Part shown: in pieces, positions 38,640-49,330 of the stretch
How positions within the stretch are numbered: position 1 is the stretch's first letter
Layout: each line of letters begins with the position of its first letter
DNA from: Euglena gracilis
Lineage: Eukaryota; Euglenida; Euglenophyceae; Euglenales
Assembly: GCA_039621445.1 (NCBI GenBank)
Contig: CP154956.1
Location: forward strand, 96,662,406 to 96,726,405
Direction: 5' to 3'
DNA length: 64,000 nucleotides
Translations under genes and position numbers: made by a program
Notes under the pieces: generated by a model
The model's input: only the letters and a program-made list of their open reading frames with translations
The model's database searches: none
What the model was told of the DNA's origin: nothing

Positions 38640-41600
38640 TGCGACATCGACCCCGCGATTCGCGGTCCATTCGGTGTTTGCAAAATCGAGCTCAAGGATG
38701 GCGCTAAACCCATGCACCGGAAATTCTTCCGTTGTTCGGGTGAACGCGAACAGGCTCTCAACGAGGTGATTGAGAAGCTCATCCAGCGGAAGTGGATTAT
38801 CCCTTCCAAGAGCGAGTGGACATCACAAGCTTTTGTGGTGCCCAAACCCGCTGACCAGTCTGGTCAGAAGAAGTGGAGACTAGTGCTGGATTACCGGTAC
38901 CTGAACTCCCAAACGAAGGATGACCCCTTCCCGTTACCGCTGATCGAGGATTTGATCACCAGACAATCGGATAGCCGGTTGTGGTCAATCTTTGATCTGG
39001 AAGACGGTTTCCATCAGATGCATTTGCATCCTGATTCGCAACCGTATACGGCATTCGTGACATCCAAGGGTGTGTACCAATGGACGGTACTCCCCATGGG
39101 TGTTAAGAATGGCCCAGCCATGTTTCAACGCATGATCCAGTGGGTTTTGCGCGATTTACCGTTTGCTCTGGTGTACGTCGATGATGTACTGGTGGGAACC
39201 CAACCGCCATCCGCGACATCGGGCGAGGATATCGTCGAACCGCATTATCGCGATGTGCGGGCGGTATTATCCGCGTTCAAAAAGCATTTGCTTTTTGTGA
39301 AGGGATCCAAAATGCACCTGTTTCGCAAAATTATTAAGTTTTGCGGGCATATCCTGAGCAACGGGCAGCGTAAAGCGGCACCCAGTAAGATGGAGGCCAT
39401 TAAGAAATGGACTCCTGAGGTCATTAAGACCTTAACGCATTTAAAGGGATTTTTGGGATTAGCCCAATATTACGCGATTTACATGAAAGATTTCGCGAAA
39501 ATCGCGGTACCCCTAACCCGACAGCTCAAAAATCGGACACCCGATAACGCAAAAGTCATTTGGGATGACCAAATGCGCGAGGCCTTGAATAAAATCAAGG
39601 ACTTGCTTCTCGAGAACGTGGTTCTCGATATCGCGGATCCATACAAACCGTATGTCCTGGAAGTCGACAGCAGCCGTTACGCTGTTGGCGGAGTTCTTAG
39701 CCAGTATAGGGCAGCGAATGAACTCCGACCTGTGGCTTTCTTCAGCAGGAAGCTGCAGGGCGACAACGGGAAAGGACAGGTTAAATGGAGCATTCGCGAA
39801 AAGGAGACATATGCCATTGTGCTTATTCTCCAGAAATTCCGCAGCTGGATAGCCAGCAGCTTGGTCCAGATACTCGTGTTGACGGATCATGAGAGCCTTC
39901 AACACTGGTATACCGAGGACCTAAACAAGGCCATGTCATCAGTAGGCAGAAGATGCCGATGGCATGAGTTCTTGAGCCAGTTTAACCTGGTGGTTTTCTA
40001 TACCCCAGGTCACACACAAAAAGTTGCGGATCATCTCAGCCGAGCCCCCTGGTATTATCCTGGGAACCCGGATGAGGGTGATGCGACTTTTCATGGCAGC
40101 CATGAGGCTGACCAGTTCGCACGTCGATCCGACGCTGCGGACAACATGCTCGATTCACTACCCGTTTCCCGGGTATATCGTAGCATCGCCATTTCACCAT
40201 TGCGTGGAAGGCGCCGGCGTGGACGCACTGCCGGACCCCGTCGCATTACGCGTACGGAAACTCCTACCCCCCTATTTTTCCGCGAATTGGATTATTCGCG
40301 TGACCCTATATATAGTACCATTGTGAATAGACTTCGTAATGGTGAATCCATAGAGAATTACTCTCTATCACCATTGCGGCTTATTTTCTGGAATGATTCT
40401 GGTTATAAATATTGTATACCCCAAGACCTGGTTGATGATGTGATTTTGAGCTATCACAACCATGGTCGCCCCGGGGCCCCCAAACTTCTTTCACTAGTGG
40501 GTCGCAGATATTGCACAACCCTGAGTGAAAAAGATTTATATTCGCGCTGTTTGCGAATTTCGCAACGGTGCCAAATTTGCCAGGCGGTGAAAATCAGGCG
40601 TACGATGGACGTTTTCCCCGTACCACCATACATTTTTACGTCCCTCTGCATGGATTTTCTCGAACTTGAACCTTGCAAAGGATCAGATGACAAAATTTAC
40701 GATTACGTTTTTGTTGTCGTCTGTCGGCTGAGTGGGTACATAGTAGCCATTCCATGCCGAAAAGCAGGGTTGACAGCCCAAATTTTGGCATCCATATTCC
40801 TGGAGAAATGTATCTGCTTAATGGGTTTACCGAACGAAATCGTGAGTGATCAAGATAACTTGATCTCTTCGCGGTTTTTCACAACTTTGTGCGGTTTACT
40901 CGGCATTGAGCAGCATTTTTCCATTATATACCGCCCGAAAGGCAATGGTAGAGCCGAAGCAGCCGTGAAATCCGTTGTCAATATGCTTCGCCTTTCACTG
41001 GCTGACTCGGGTAAGAATTGGTTATCCGTTCTTCATTGGTGTTTATTTTACATCAATACCTTGCCAGGGTTCGTATTACCACACTCACCGTACAAAATTG
41101 TTTTCGGACGAGACCCTCCGGCCATAGGGGATATCCCCTCGGAGAGACCCGCCCGAAGTAGCGTCAGCTGTGAAACGTGGTTTGCAGAAGTGGAATCACT
41201 CCGCTCTGCAGTCCAATCACGTATCACAGAAATTCATTCCATCAAACGGAAATCGTTTTTACAGAACTTCAACACACCTGTGTATAGTCCAGGTGACCGC
41301 GTGTGGGTACGGAATAACCGCACCCGCATGCAATCTTCCAAGCTACATCCTCTTTGGCTCGGCCCATGCGAAATTTTGGAGAGGTTAGGTAGTAGCGGGC
41401 GATATAAAGTTGCCTTGCCCAACGGGATTGAGGACGTCCATATGGACGATTTCAATCCGTACCTCAGCCCCCCAGACGGAAAATGTATCCCCTGCCTATA
41501 TTTCAAGCCCCGTTCTAGATTACCTGAAACGGACGACTTTGTGGTCGATAAGATAATAGACCACAAGGTCGACAGGGGTGTGCACTACTGGAAAGTTCGC

Positions 41601-41726
41601 TGGAAAGGGTATGGGCCAGAGGAGGACACTTGGGAGCCAGCATCCAGTTTTGTTGGATATATCCAGCAGGATTGGAAGCTGTGGAACAAGCGCAATAACA
41701 TAGACATAAACATAAACACTTTCTGA
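38457..41726 (+). CDS. chromoviral Ty3/gypsy pol, intact copy 2
   Basis: A 1089-codon frame. RT begins at about residue 61 ([20 protein letters not shown]), with YVDD at residues 240-243. RNase H has Asp404 ([12 protein letters not shown]), Glu450 and Asp477. The integrase zinc module is HNHGRPG...CQICQ (about 667-710), and the core is Asp733 (MDFLEL), Asp798 (SDQDNL) and Glu834 (GRAEAAV), a D-x35-E spacing. A C-terminal domain follows, then a chromodomain at about 1026-1076 ([20 protein letters not shown]). All catalytic residues are present. The first 60 residues translate the LTR-like block and may not be natural, and there is no protease or Gag in this unit. The chromodomain identifies a chromovirus, whose integration is usually guided to marked chromatin. 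Confidence 0.93.
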   Translation: MPLLSQVVFFFIPFPSFSIGPDLVTQSVLPALLCALLLGKWEKRFSVTLIFSSQVGAPRRKCDIDPAIRGPFGVCKIELKDGAKPMHRKFFRCSGEREQALNEVIEKLIQRKWIIPSKSEWTSQAFVVPKPADQSGQKKWRLVLDYRYLNSQTKDDPFPLPLIEDLITRQSDSRLWSIFDLEDGFHQMHLHPDSQPYTAFVTSKGVYQWTVLPMGVKNGPAMFQRMIQWVLRDLPFALVYVDDVLVGTQPPSATSGEDIVEPHYRDVRAVLSAFKKHLLFVKGSKMHLFRKIIKFCGHILSNGQRKAAPSKMEAIKKWTPEVIKTLTHLKGFLGLAQYYAIYMKDFAKIAVPLTRQLKNRTPDNAKVIWDDQMREALNKIKDLLLENVVLDIADPYKPYVLEVDSSRYAVGGVLSQYRAANELRPVAFFSRKLQGDNGKGQVKWSIREKETYAIVLILQKFRSWIASSLVQILVLTDHESLQHWYTEDLNKAMSSVGRRCRWHEFLSQFNLVVFYTPGHTQKVADHLSRAPWYYPGNPDEGDATFHGSHEADQFARRSDAADNMLDSLPVSRVYRSIAISPLRGRRRRGRTAGPRRITRTETPTPLFFRELDYSRDPIYSTIVNRLRNGESIENYSLSPLRLIFWNDSGYKYCIPQDLVDDVILSYHNHGRPGAPKLLSLVGRRYCTTLSEKDLYSRCLRISQRCQICQAVKIRRTMDVFPVPPYIFTSLCMDFLELEPCKGSDDKIYDYVFVVVCRLSGYIVAIPCRKAGLTAQILASIFLEKCICLMGLPNEIVSDQDNLISSRFFTTLCGLLGIEQHFSIIYRPKGNGRAEAAVKSVVNMLRLSLADSGKNWLSVLHWCLFYINTLPGFVLPHSPYKIVFGRDPPAIGDIPSERPARSSVSCETWFAEVESLRSAVQSRITEIHSIKRKSFLQNFNTPVYSPGDRVWVRNNRTRMQSSKLHPLWLGPCEILERLGSSGRYKVALPNGIEDVHMDDFNPYLSPPDGKCIPCLYFKPRSRLPETDDFVVDKIIDHKVDRGVHYWKVRWKGYGPEEDTWEPASSFVGYIQQDWKLWNKRNNIDININTF

Positions 41727-41922
41727 AACGATTTCGTTTTGGAGAATGCGTGTGTTTTATGTGATTGTTTCGCGTCTATACCCCCCCCTGCACTTCATTA
41801 TTTCTCTATCTTTCTCGCAGAGTTTTTGATTAAGATAGAAGCCTTCCTTTTTCAGTGCACCAGCACTCAAAGCGACTGACAACAAGGTTACCCTTAGTTG
41901 TCGTCGTCGTTCAGGTAGCATC
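41727..41922 (+). other. pol-ORF A spacer, copy 2
   Basis: Matches 31874-32069, including the pyrimidine tract with TTTCTCGCAG at about 41819 and the sequence before the ORF A start. Confidence 0.4.
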
Positions 41923-44900
41923 ATGCTGCCTGGGCGCGGACCTGGACCAGGTCCACCATGGGCGCAGCCTTTTGGCGCGCCATACCCCCAGTACCCGCAG
42001 TATGCCGAGGCCCCGATTCCGGGTGCCCCACATGCTGAGAGGGTTTCAGCCACGGTATTCGCCGCGGCTACCAGCAGCCGGTCCGCATATGCGGTACCAG
42101 ATCCATCTGCCGTCCAGCAGCCGGCACCTCAGCCACCAGCGCAGCGCAGATCGCGCCTGCCGTCGTATGCGGGAGAGATGATCTTCCGCACTACGGAGAC
42201 GTTGGAGCGGGCGATGCGTATGTGCACCCCCCCCCCAACGGAGCCCTTTATGCAAGCCATTTGGGATGCATACTGTGCTCAGTTGTTGGTGGTTGCCAAC
42301 CCCTGTGACTCAGTGGTGTCCCTGTGGTCAAGCCCTGATGACGGGGAGACGGTATTTCTCGTCGGCATCCGATTCCGGATTCGAGCCTGGCGAGACAATG
42401 ATGGACCTGGGCGTGTATGTGCCGCCCATGCTGCAAACGCAGACGCCGGTGGGATCCCACACCGTGCATATGCGTGAGCACACGCCCCCACCGGTAGGTG
42501 ATGCTGTGCATGTCCCACCTGGGATGACGAGAATTTTTGCTCGCCCGCCCTTGCCGCAGCGAATGCCGCCGCGCGAGCCGCCAGCAGAGCACTTTGTCTC
42601 GCAGTACGCGACGCACGCGGATTACCCGCGCGGCGCACGCGTGCTCCCAGCCGGACAGTCGGACGTTCCCCCTGAGGCATACGTCCAACACATGTTCATG
42701 CACTGGATGCCACAGGCATCACCGGTCGCCCCTGTCCCTGGCGTTGAGCCACGGCGGCAGGCGGAGCCCATAGTGGTGGAGGATGAACCTGCCCACCGTC
42801 TGGCTGCCCGACCACCCAGTGTAGCTCCTGTCCAGACTGGGAATATCCCCCGTCGGCAGGACGCTCCGTACTACCACATGGCACCTTCGGGAACCGAGCA
42901 GGATGAGCTTGCTCGACACTTCCTACAGGAGCCAGTATTCGCGTCTGAAGAGCACCGGACGAGGTATTATTCCTCTCTGGCTGCCCTTCAGGGCCGTGGA
43001 TACACCCCATACCATCCGTACCAGCCGCAGCTGCGGGTGGCAACCCCGGTATTACCCGGCGAGCCCCCGGCAGGTGTGGCAGTATTACCTGCCACCCTGA
43101 AACGCGACAGGACTACGGAGAACCTTACCCCACAGCCCAGGCGACCCAGCCCACGGGACGCGGAAGGCGGTGTGGCGATGCAAGTGGACGTCAGCCAGGA
43201 TACCCCGGCTGGACGACCACCGGCAGAGGCACAGGTGGCTGTGAGCCGTCCTGTTGCCGCGATGCCACCGCCGATCCCTCCGGTATGGAAGGAGCCGCGA
43301 CCCCCTGCGTCGAAGCCAAGCCCACGCCAGACTCCTAGCCAGCGCCCAGCCACGCCATCACAACGACGTGCAGCGGAGCGGCCAGGTCCCTCCCCAGAGA
43401 TGGAATGGGAAGGAACCGAACCGACTCCGGCGGCACCGAGCGCCCGACCCTCTGGTATTCGCCAGACGGGAAAGGACACAGGCAAGGCCGAGGGCAAAGG
43501 CAAGGGAGAAGGCAAAGGGTAAAAGAAGGCTGAAGGGTGAGGGTAAAGGTAAGGGAACAGCACGTGAGGAGGAAGAGGAACCAGCAGAAGTCCTCTCGGA
43601 CTTTGAGCATATGCTCAGGTTCAAGGAGGAGCTGGAGGACGAAGGTTGGCGAATGCAGCATGATTACCATGTTGCAGGAAACCGCCCCGTCACCCCTCCA
43701 CAAGCAGTCATCGATGTGGTATTACGCCACACCGAGAACAGAGTCAGACTATTACATTACGGGATAGATCTGTACGCCTTCGAAAGTGAAGGTGGCAGAC
43801 CCTTGCTGGATACCCAGCCAGGTTTCTGGGAGCTCTGGTTTTGGCTGGGATACCCCTGCCAGAACTGGGGTCTCTTCAGCGATTCCACTGGTCGCAGTTA
43901 CCTGCACCAGTTGGGATTTCGGGACCAGCGTGTGTTGGCCCGAAGGCTGAAGGCAATCTTCGACTGTATTCATACAGTCGGACGCCTCGGCGTGCAGTGG
44001 GAATTCTACCCACTACACCCCGACATCGAACGCCTGATCGAGGTGTTGTGGTGCAACAACCTCCAGGTGTGGCTGGTGAGCCATTACGGCTCCACCTTCC
44101 GCGTTAAGCACGTTTCCCTGGATTACCCGCAGAGGTATGACCTCTGCTGTAAGTACTGCCGGCAGGAATTTCCTGTCGACTTCTGGGGATTCGGCGTGCG
44201 CGGAAGTCCTCCACCGCCTCGGGATAACCCGGGCCTGGAGATGGGACGCCGCATGCTTATGCATGTGTGCCGCGACGCCCCGGATGTCCTGGGCAAAAGT
44301 CGCCGCGTCCACAAGCAGCGTATTTTTATGCTGCAGCAGTTCTGGTGGCGAGCCTGGACCACCTATGTCATGGAGGTGTATATACATCTCCGTGACCCCC
44401 AGGACGATAGGCCTGGTATGGAAAGCCTGCCACCGGATTACGGTGACGCCATCGAGAGTCCTCGTCGTCGGATTCTCGGCCACCTGCGCCCCAACTGGCA
44501 CCTGGCTGATATCACCCTGGAGGAACATTTGCGGCGACAGTTTGGCGGTACCCTCGGCCGGGAGGTATTCCTTCCGCTGATGTGTCACCCGGAGGCCATC
44601 CTCGAACAGCGTATGCCGATTCTGGCATGCGTTCAGGAGTTCGAGGAGGGCTTTTTCGAGGTCTGGGAAGACACGCGTTACCGCGGCTTCCTGGGCCCGA
44701 ACAGGCCTGCCAACGCCTGGGTGCAGCCATGATGGCCGCCACCCTGGCCCAACAGCGCCAGCAGCAGTACGCTGGCCTTTTACAGGCTGGCGGATGCCCA
44801 GGGATGCCGATGGCACCCCGACGATCCTCGTTCGCCCGAGGATCTGCGCGCCTTCATCGCCCCGGAGGATGAACCTCTGGCGCGAAGGAGACGTGAGGCG

Positions 44901-45083
44901 TCAGTCGCTTCCACCACCGCGATTCCGCGGCGAGAGGAACGCGACCGCAGCCCCAACGTCACCATCCTGGAGGCAGCGCCGCCGTCTCCGACAGGAACGG
45001 CTGTATCTTTCGTCTCTGCCCCGCGAGCGGCAGGGGAACGATCGGTTTCCCTGGCCGGTAGGTGGAGACCAGGAACTCCCTGA
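41923..45083 (+). pseudogene. ORF A copy 2, frameshifted
   Basis: The start matches copy 1, and the first frame runs 184 codons. Two bases are missing near 42300 relative to copy 1, and the correct frame continues from 42266 to 43522. A second indel in the Lys/Gly repeat near 43518 shifts to the frame that ends in TGA at 44730-44732 (LGPNRPANAWVQP). Beyond it the same frame stays open to TGA at 45081-45083 and codes for a charged tail (EDEPLARRRREASVAS). The copies therefore indicate an ancestral protein slightly longer than the open frame in copy 1. A C run at about 42228-42238 is three bases shorter than in copy 1, in frame. Confidence 0.7.
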
Positions 45084-47376
45084 GGAGGAAGGTGAGAACG
45101 TGGAGGATATCCTCTACGCTGCTCTGCCTGCTCCGGCACAGCCTGGGCCAGACGGAGCACCTACAGGGGATATACCTGTGGCTGCTACGCCTGTTCCGAC
45201 GGCTGAGCCTCCAGCCGAGGTGACTGGTATGGTCGTCGAGGATATTCTCGAAGAACCTGCCAGTCCCACAGCACGCACCTCGTTAGGAGGCCGTGTGCTC
45301 GGCGCCGTGGTCACTGGCATTACTGCCGTGGCTGCAGCACTAACGCCACGAGGTGGAGGCGTAGCATCAAGCTCCACCACCGAGGTCGTGGAGACACCAG
45401 ATGTCGGTGTCCCCACACTCCCATCTCCGGCAGCAGTGCAACCACCTTCAGGGGATGAACCCCAGCTTACAGAGCCATCTGTCGCACCGGCTACACCGGA
45501 GGATCAACCTCCCGCAGCACCTGCGCCAGCGGTTGTGGAGGATCAACCTCCTAGACCGGATGTCGAAATGGAAGTGGAGGAGATACCCCCACGACCACCG
45601 ACACCGCGCAGGGTCCCTGCCGTCCCGAAGACAATGGCAGAGTTTCTGGGAGTGCCAGCGCCTGTGGAAGCACCGATTCCGGTGACGACCACAGTGCCAC
45701 GCCTCGTTGGACAGGATGAACCTGCTCGGCGACGGACGGCTGAACAACCCCAGGAACGTGTGCCGACCCCTCGGAGCATCATGCGCGACCCAGCGGTCAG
45801 TATGCCCGCTTCGCCCAGACGGCCAGCGTCTACTCCGGCACCATCAGCTCCTGATACCAGGAGTAAGCCGCAGGCGTCGCCTCCTGACTCCGGGAGTGCG
45901 AAGCCGAAAGGAGGCAAACCGGGTGCTGCACCCTGTAAGCCCCCTGCCAAAGGCGGTGATGGGAAACCACCACCGAAAGGTGGCGCTGGAGGTCAGACTG
46001 GCGGACAGCCGAAAGGCCCTACGACAATGCACGACTATTCGGCCGTTGCATCGTCCGGGTACGGCCAGAGCAAACCGAAAGGTAAGGCTCGTGGCCGACA
46101 GGCCCAATCTTCCGCCGGATCGACGGATGAGGAGCAGGATGAACCTGCTTCACCTCCTGTGTCTGCAGATGCCCAGCTCTGGACTCAAGGTATCCTGACC
46201 AGACTAGGCACCGTGGATGAGAGGACGAAGAAACTGGCTGCTATTAGGCACCAGAAAGGGTCACTGAATCGATGGATTCAGCCCCTCTTCGTCCGAGGAG
46301 AACATTTCCACTATGTCCCGGAACATACCTGGACATTCTGGAATAGGCGCTCACTCAGAGTACTAGCACAGTACTTTGGTGAGGACTGCGTGTTGGATTT
46401 CCAGCACGGCACGTCCTTTGCCTGGACGTGCACCGTGTGCCACCATGTGCGGCACAACCAACCGCTTGTGCATGTGTGCAAGCGGCAGGTGCAATCCACG
46501 ACGTTCCATCACAGGGCATATGTGCCGAACTGTGTGGCGCTCGTATGTGGCGAGTGCTTGAACGCCTGGAAGCACAGCTTGAACTACTCCTACAGTGAGA
46601 ATGCTCACGACAGGGATATCCCTGCCTTGCGCATCAACTGTATAGGAGCCAAGTTCGTGCAGACTGCTGATAGAGCAGTCACCACCATTGTCCCCCGGCA
46701 CTGGGAGACACTGGAGAAGTGGAAGAAGGAGTACAAACAGGTGGAAGGTCGCCTGAAGCACTCCGACTTCCGAAAGGTAGAAAGCTACCGCCACACGGGA
46801 ATGGCCCGTGAGTTCCAGATCGACGCTGGGGCAATGCGCCTCACCGTCGAGGAACACGCCAAGGTAAGAATGCCTTACCTCTGGACTGATGGCGACTGGG
46901 AGACACAGGTTTACCCCCTGTTCTCCAAGCGTCAGCATGGCGGATACGCCTTGCCACTGTGGCCTCCTGAAGAACACGATTTGGTGGACTTCAGAGGTTG
47001 GTTGGCGGCTGTATTACGGCCCCATACCGCAAGACCTCGGACAGCGAGGTGGATGTATGACGTCAAATTCAAGCAGACCCCGGGGATGCCCCCGCAGGTG
47101 CCTGCAAATCTCCCCCGGATGAATTACATCATCTGGCCGGTGATGCTGCCCAGAATTTTCTGGGAGCAGCTCCAAAGGTACCTTCAGCATCATGCTGACC
47201 GTACCAGGGAGAAGCTGCCGGACAGTTGGATCAAGGACTGGGAGACCCCATCCTTTAATATCAACGATCCGGATCAAAACACCATCCGGAGTGAATCAGC
47301 TCCGCAGCGTTCCCCACGCCAACTGGAGTTGGTTGAGGACCAATTTAGGGGACCCTCAACACGACTACTGGCGTGA
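44794..47376 (+). CDS. ORF B copy 2, unknown Cys/His-containing protein
   Basis: An 860-codon frame. The first 90 codons overlap the tail of ORF A in the +1 frame and are probably not natural; a start or frameshift entry near 45010-45070 (QELPEEEGENVEDILYAAL) is more likely. A long Pro/Ala/Glu-rich part follows, then a Lys/Gly/Pro-rich part (KPPAKGGDGKPPPKGGAGGQ). A globular C-terminal half has a Cys/His cluster, CTVCHHVRHNQPLVHVCKRQ (Cys546, Cys549) and CVALVCGECLNAW (Cys580, Cys585, Cys588), fit for a zinc site. Another Trp-rich stretch is VRMPYLWTDGDWETQVYPLF. No membrane segment and no family recognised. The last residues differ from copy 1 through a one-base insertion near 47343; copy 1 reads REVRERPADKGR to a stop at 37551. 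Confidence 0.7.
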   Translation: MPRDADGTPTILVRPRICAPSSPRRMNLWREGDVRRQSLPPPRFRGERNATAAPTSPSWRQRRRLRQERLYLSSLPRERQGNDRFPWPVGGDQELPEEEGENVEDILYAALPAPAQPGPDGAPTGDIPVAATPVPTAEPPAEVTGMVVEDILEEPASPTARTSLGGRVLGAVVTGITAVAAALTPRGGGVASSSTTEVVETPDVGVPTLPSPAAVQPPSGDEPQLTEPSVAPATPEDQPPAAPAPAVVEDQPPRPDVEMEVEEIPPRPPTPRRVPAVPKTMAEFLGVPAPVEAPIPVTTTVPRLVGQDEPARRRTAEQPQERVPTPRSIMRDPAVSMPASPRRPASTPAPSAPDTRSKPQASPPDSGSAKPKGGKPGAAPCKPPAKGGDGKPPPKGGAGGQTGGQPKGPTTMHDYSAVASSGYGQSKPKGKARGRQAQSSAGSTDEEQDEPASPPVSADAQLWTQGILTRLGTVDERTKKLAAIRHQKGSLNRWIQPLFVRGEHFHYVPEHTWTFWNRRSLRVLAQYFGEDCVLDFQHGTSFAWTCTVCHHVRHNQPLVHVCKRQVQSTTFHHRAYVPNCVALVCGECLNAWKHSLNYSYSENAHDRDIPALRINCIGAKFVQTADRAVTTIVPRHWETLEKWKKEYKQVEGRLKHSDFRKVESYRHTGMAREFQIDAGAMRLTVEEHAKVRMPYLWTDGDWETQVYPLFSKRQHGGYALPLWPPEEHDLVDFRGWLAAVLRPHTARPRTARWMYDVKFKQTPGMPPQVPANLPRMNYIIWPVMLPRIFWEQLQRYLQHHADRTREKLPDSWIKDWETPSFNINDPDQNTIRSESAPQRSPRQLELVEDQFRGPSTRLLA

Positions 47377-47908
47377 GGTGCGCGAACGCCCAGCCGATAA
47401 AGGCAGGTAAGGTGGCTGTAAGCGCCAATGCGGCGTCTTGCAGAACCATCGTCAGGTATTTGCCTGACACCCTGTTTGGGTATTCGCCCGAACACCCCCC
47501 TTCGAAGACCCTTTGCGGTATTCGCCGCTAGTAAGTTCCCACCGGGATGCTGCCATGTGCAGGATTCCGTGCGCATGCATGCACACCCCTCTCCCCTCTC
47601 CCGTCTCGCGGGCGTGCGACACGCAGCGCACAAGGCCGACGGCCTCTTTTCCTTTCCCTTTCTTTTCTTTTCGGCCGTTTGAGGCCTTAAGGCTGCCAGA
47701 CAGCACAACTTTTCTGGCCTAAGCCAACCCCCCACTCCTCTCTACTTTCCCCCCGGGGCAAATGCTGTCGCCGGCAGTTGGTTTTGTAGAGTAGGATTTC
47801 CTTTTGCGTGGTCAGGTTTGACTGGCCATGCGCCCTGCCCAGGTTTGACTGGCCAGAGGCCCCCTCCTTCCACACCCTCCCCATGGGTTTTCCTGGAATG
47901 CCCGGGTG
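47377..47908 (+). other. unit spacer after ORF B, copy 2
   Basis: Matches 37550-38045. It then joins directly to the end of the LTR-like block, so about 400 bp (equivalent to 38045-38446, with the TATA-rich element) are deleted. The join is at CCTGGAATGCCC / CCTAATGGGTGCC. Confidence 0.7.
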
Positions 47909-48101
47909 CCTAATGGGTGCCCCTTCTCTCTCCACAGGTGGTATTCTTCTTTATACCTTTTCCTTCCTTTTCCATCGGACCGGACTTGGTTACCCTGTCC
48001 GTCCTCCCTGCATTGCTCTGTGCTTTGCTTCTTGGGAAGTGGGAAAAGCGATTTTCTGTTACTCTGATTTTCAGTTCCCAAGTAGGTGCGCCAAGGCGAA
48101 A
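47909..48101 (+). repeat. LTR-like block, copy 3, 5' deleted
   Basis: Matches the last 190 bases of the block at 38446-38639. It lacks the TATA-rich half. Confidence 0.85.
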
Positions 48102-48384
48102 ATGCGACATCGACCCCGCGATTCGCGTCCATTCGGTGTCTGCAAAATCGAGCTCAAGGATGGCGCTAAACCCATGCACCGGAAATTCTTCCGTTGTTCG
48201 GGTGAACGCGAACAGGCTCTCAACGAGGTGATTGAGAAGCTCATCCAGCGGAAGTGGATTATCCCTTCCAAGAGCGAGTGGACATCACAAGCTTTTGTGG
48301 TGCCCAAACCCGCTGACCAGTCTGGTCAGAAGAAGTGGAGACTAGTGCTGGATTACCGGTACCTGAACTCCCAAACGAAGGATG
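48102..48384 (+). pseudogene. chromoviral pol copy 3, truncated in RT by telomere repeats
   Basis: Reads the start of RT ([20 protein letters not shown] through [16 protein letters not shown]), then switches within one codon to GGGTTAGGG repeats. One base is missing near 48126 relative to the other copies. The catalytic core is absent. Confidence 0.92.
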
Positions 48385-48511
48385 GGGTTAGGGTTAGGGT
48401 TAGGGTTAGGGTTAGGGTTAGGGTTAGGGTTAGGGTTAGGGTTAGGGTTAGGGTTAGGGTTAGGGTTAGGGTTAGGGTTAGGGTTAGGGTTAGGGTTAGG
48501 GTTAGGGTTAG
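48385..48511 (+). repeat. telomeric (TTAGGG)n, first block
   Basis: About 21 uninterrupted TTAGGG units directly abutting truncated RT. The G-rich strand runs 5' to 3' rightward, the orientation of a right-hand chromosome end. Confidence 0.97.
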
Positions 48512-48712
48512 GGTGGTACATTATTGCTGCCTCGACAGGCCAGTTTTCATCCAGACCCAAGGGGTCGACCCTAAATGTGGACCAAAGACTTGACAAACTG
48601 CTTGAAAGTGGTCCATTGCCATCTAAGAAGGCATTTGGGGTGGCCAAAGTGGTTTTGGGGAGTATGTAGCGTTAAAAGATGGGCCAAAGGAGGAAAGGAA
48701 CCTGGGGGCAGG
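48512..48712. other. 200-bp non-telomeric island inside the array
   Basis: Unique sequence between two TTAGGG blocks. One plus frame reads a protein-like peptide (STGQFSSRPKGSTLNVDQRL, DKLLESGPLPSKKAFGVAKV) to a TAG at about 48666-48668, which could be an exon end, but no family is recognised. It shows no similarity that I can see to the rest of the window. Confidence 0.55.
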
Positions 48713-49088
48713 GTTAGGGTTAGGGTTAGGGTTAGGGTTAGGGTTAGGGTTAGGGTTAGGGTTAGGGTTAGGGTTAGGGTTAGGGTTAGGGTTAGGGTTA
48801 GGGTTAGGGTTAGGGTTAGGGTTAGGGTTAGGGTTAGGGTTAGGGTTAGGGTTAGGGTTAGGGTTAGGGTTAGGGTTAGGGTTAGGTTAGGGTTAGCGTT
48901 AGGGTTAGGGTTAGGGTTAGGGTTAGGGTTAGGTTTTGTTAGGGTTAGGGTTAAGGTTAGGGTTAGGGTTAGGGTTAGGGTTAGGGTTATTGTTAGGGTT
49001 AGGGTTAGGGTTAGGGTTAGGGTTAGGGTTAGGGTTAGGGTTAGGGTTAGGGTTAGGGTTAGGGTTAGGGTTAGGGTTAGGGTTAGGG
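48713..49088 (+). repeat. telomeric (TTAGGG)n, second block
   Basis: About 60 TTAGGG units with a few variants (TTAGCG, TTATTG, one shortened unit). Confidence 0.95.
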
Positions 49089-49330
49089 TTCGGGTTTGGG
49101 GTTCGGGTTAGGGTTAGGGTTAGGGTTCGGGGTAGGGTTAGGGTTGAGGTTTGGGTTAGGGTTCTGGTGAGGGTTAGGCTTTGGGTTTGGGTGACGGTTA
49201 GCCTTAGGGTTAGGGTTAGGGTTAGGGTTAGGGTTTCGGGTTCGGGTTCGGGTTCGGGTTTCGGGTTAGGGTTCGGGTTCGGTTCGGGTTCGGGTTAGGG
49301 TTAGGGTTAGGGTTCGGGTTCGGGTTAGGG
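49089..49330 (+). repeat. degenerate telomeric transition zone
   Basis: Mixed TTAGGG, TTCGGG, TTTGGG and irregular units (for example CTTTGGGTTTGGGTGACGG) where the array changes from A-type to C-type units. Confidence 0.9.

Larger units (their letters stand above)
28205..47908 (+). repeat. tandem repeat of an approximately 9.9 kb LTR-pol-ORF A-ORF B unit
   Basis: Unit 1 runs from 28205 to 38076 (9,872 bp), unit 2 from 38077 to about 47908, and a third unit starts at 47909 and is cut at 48384. Copies differ by scattered substitutions and small indels. The repeat is direct, with the LTR-like block at each junction. It therefore resembles elements sharing LTRs after recombination, or a subtelomeric tandem repeat built on a retroelement. 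Confidence 0.9.
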
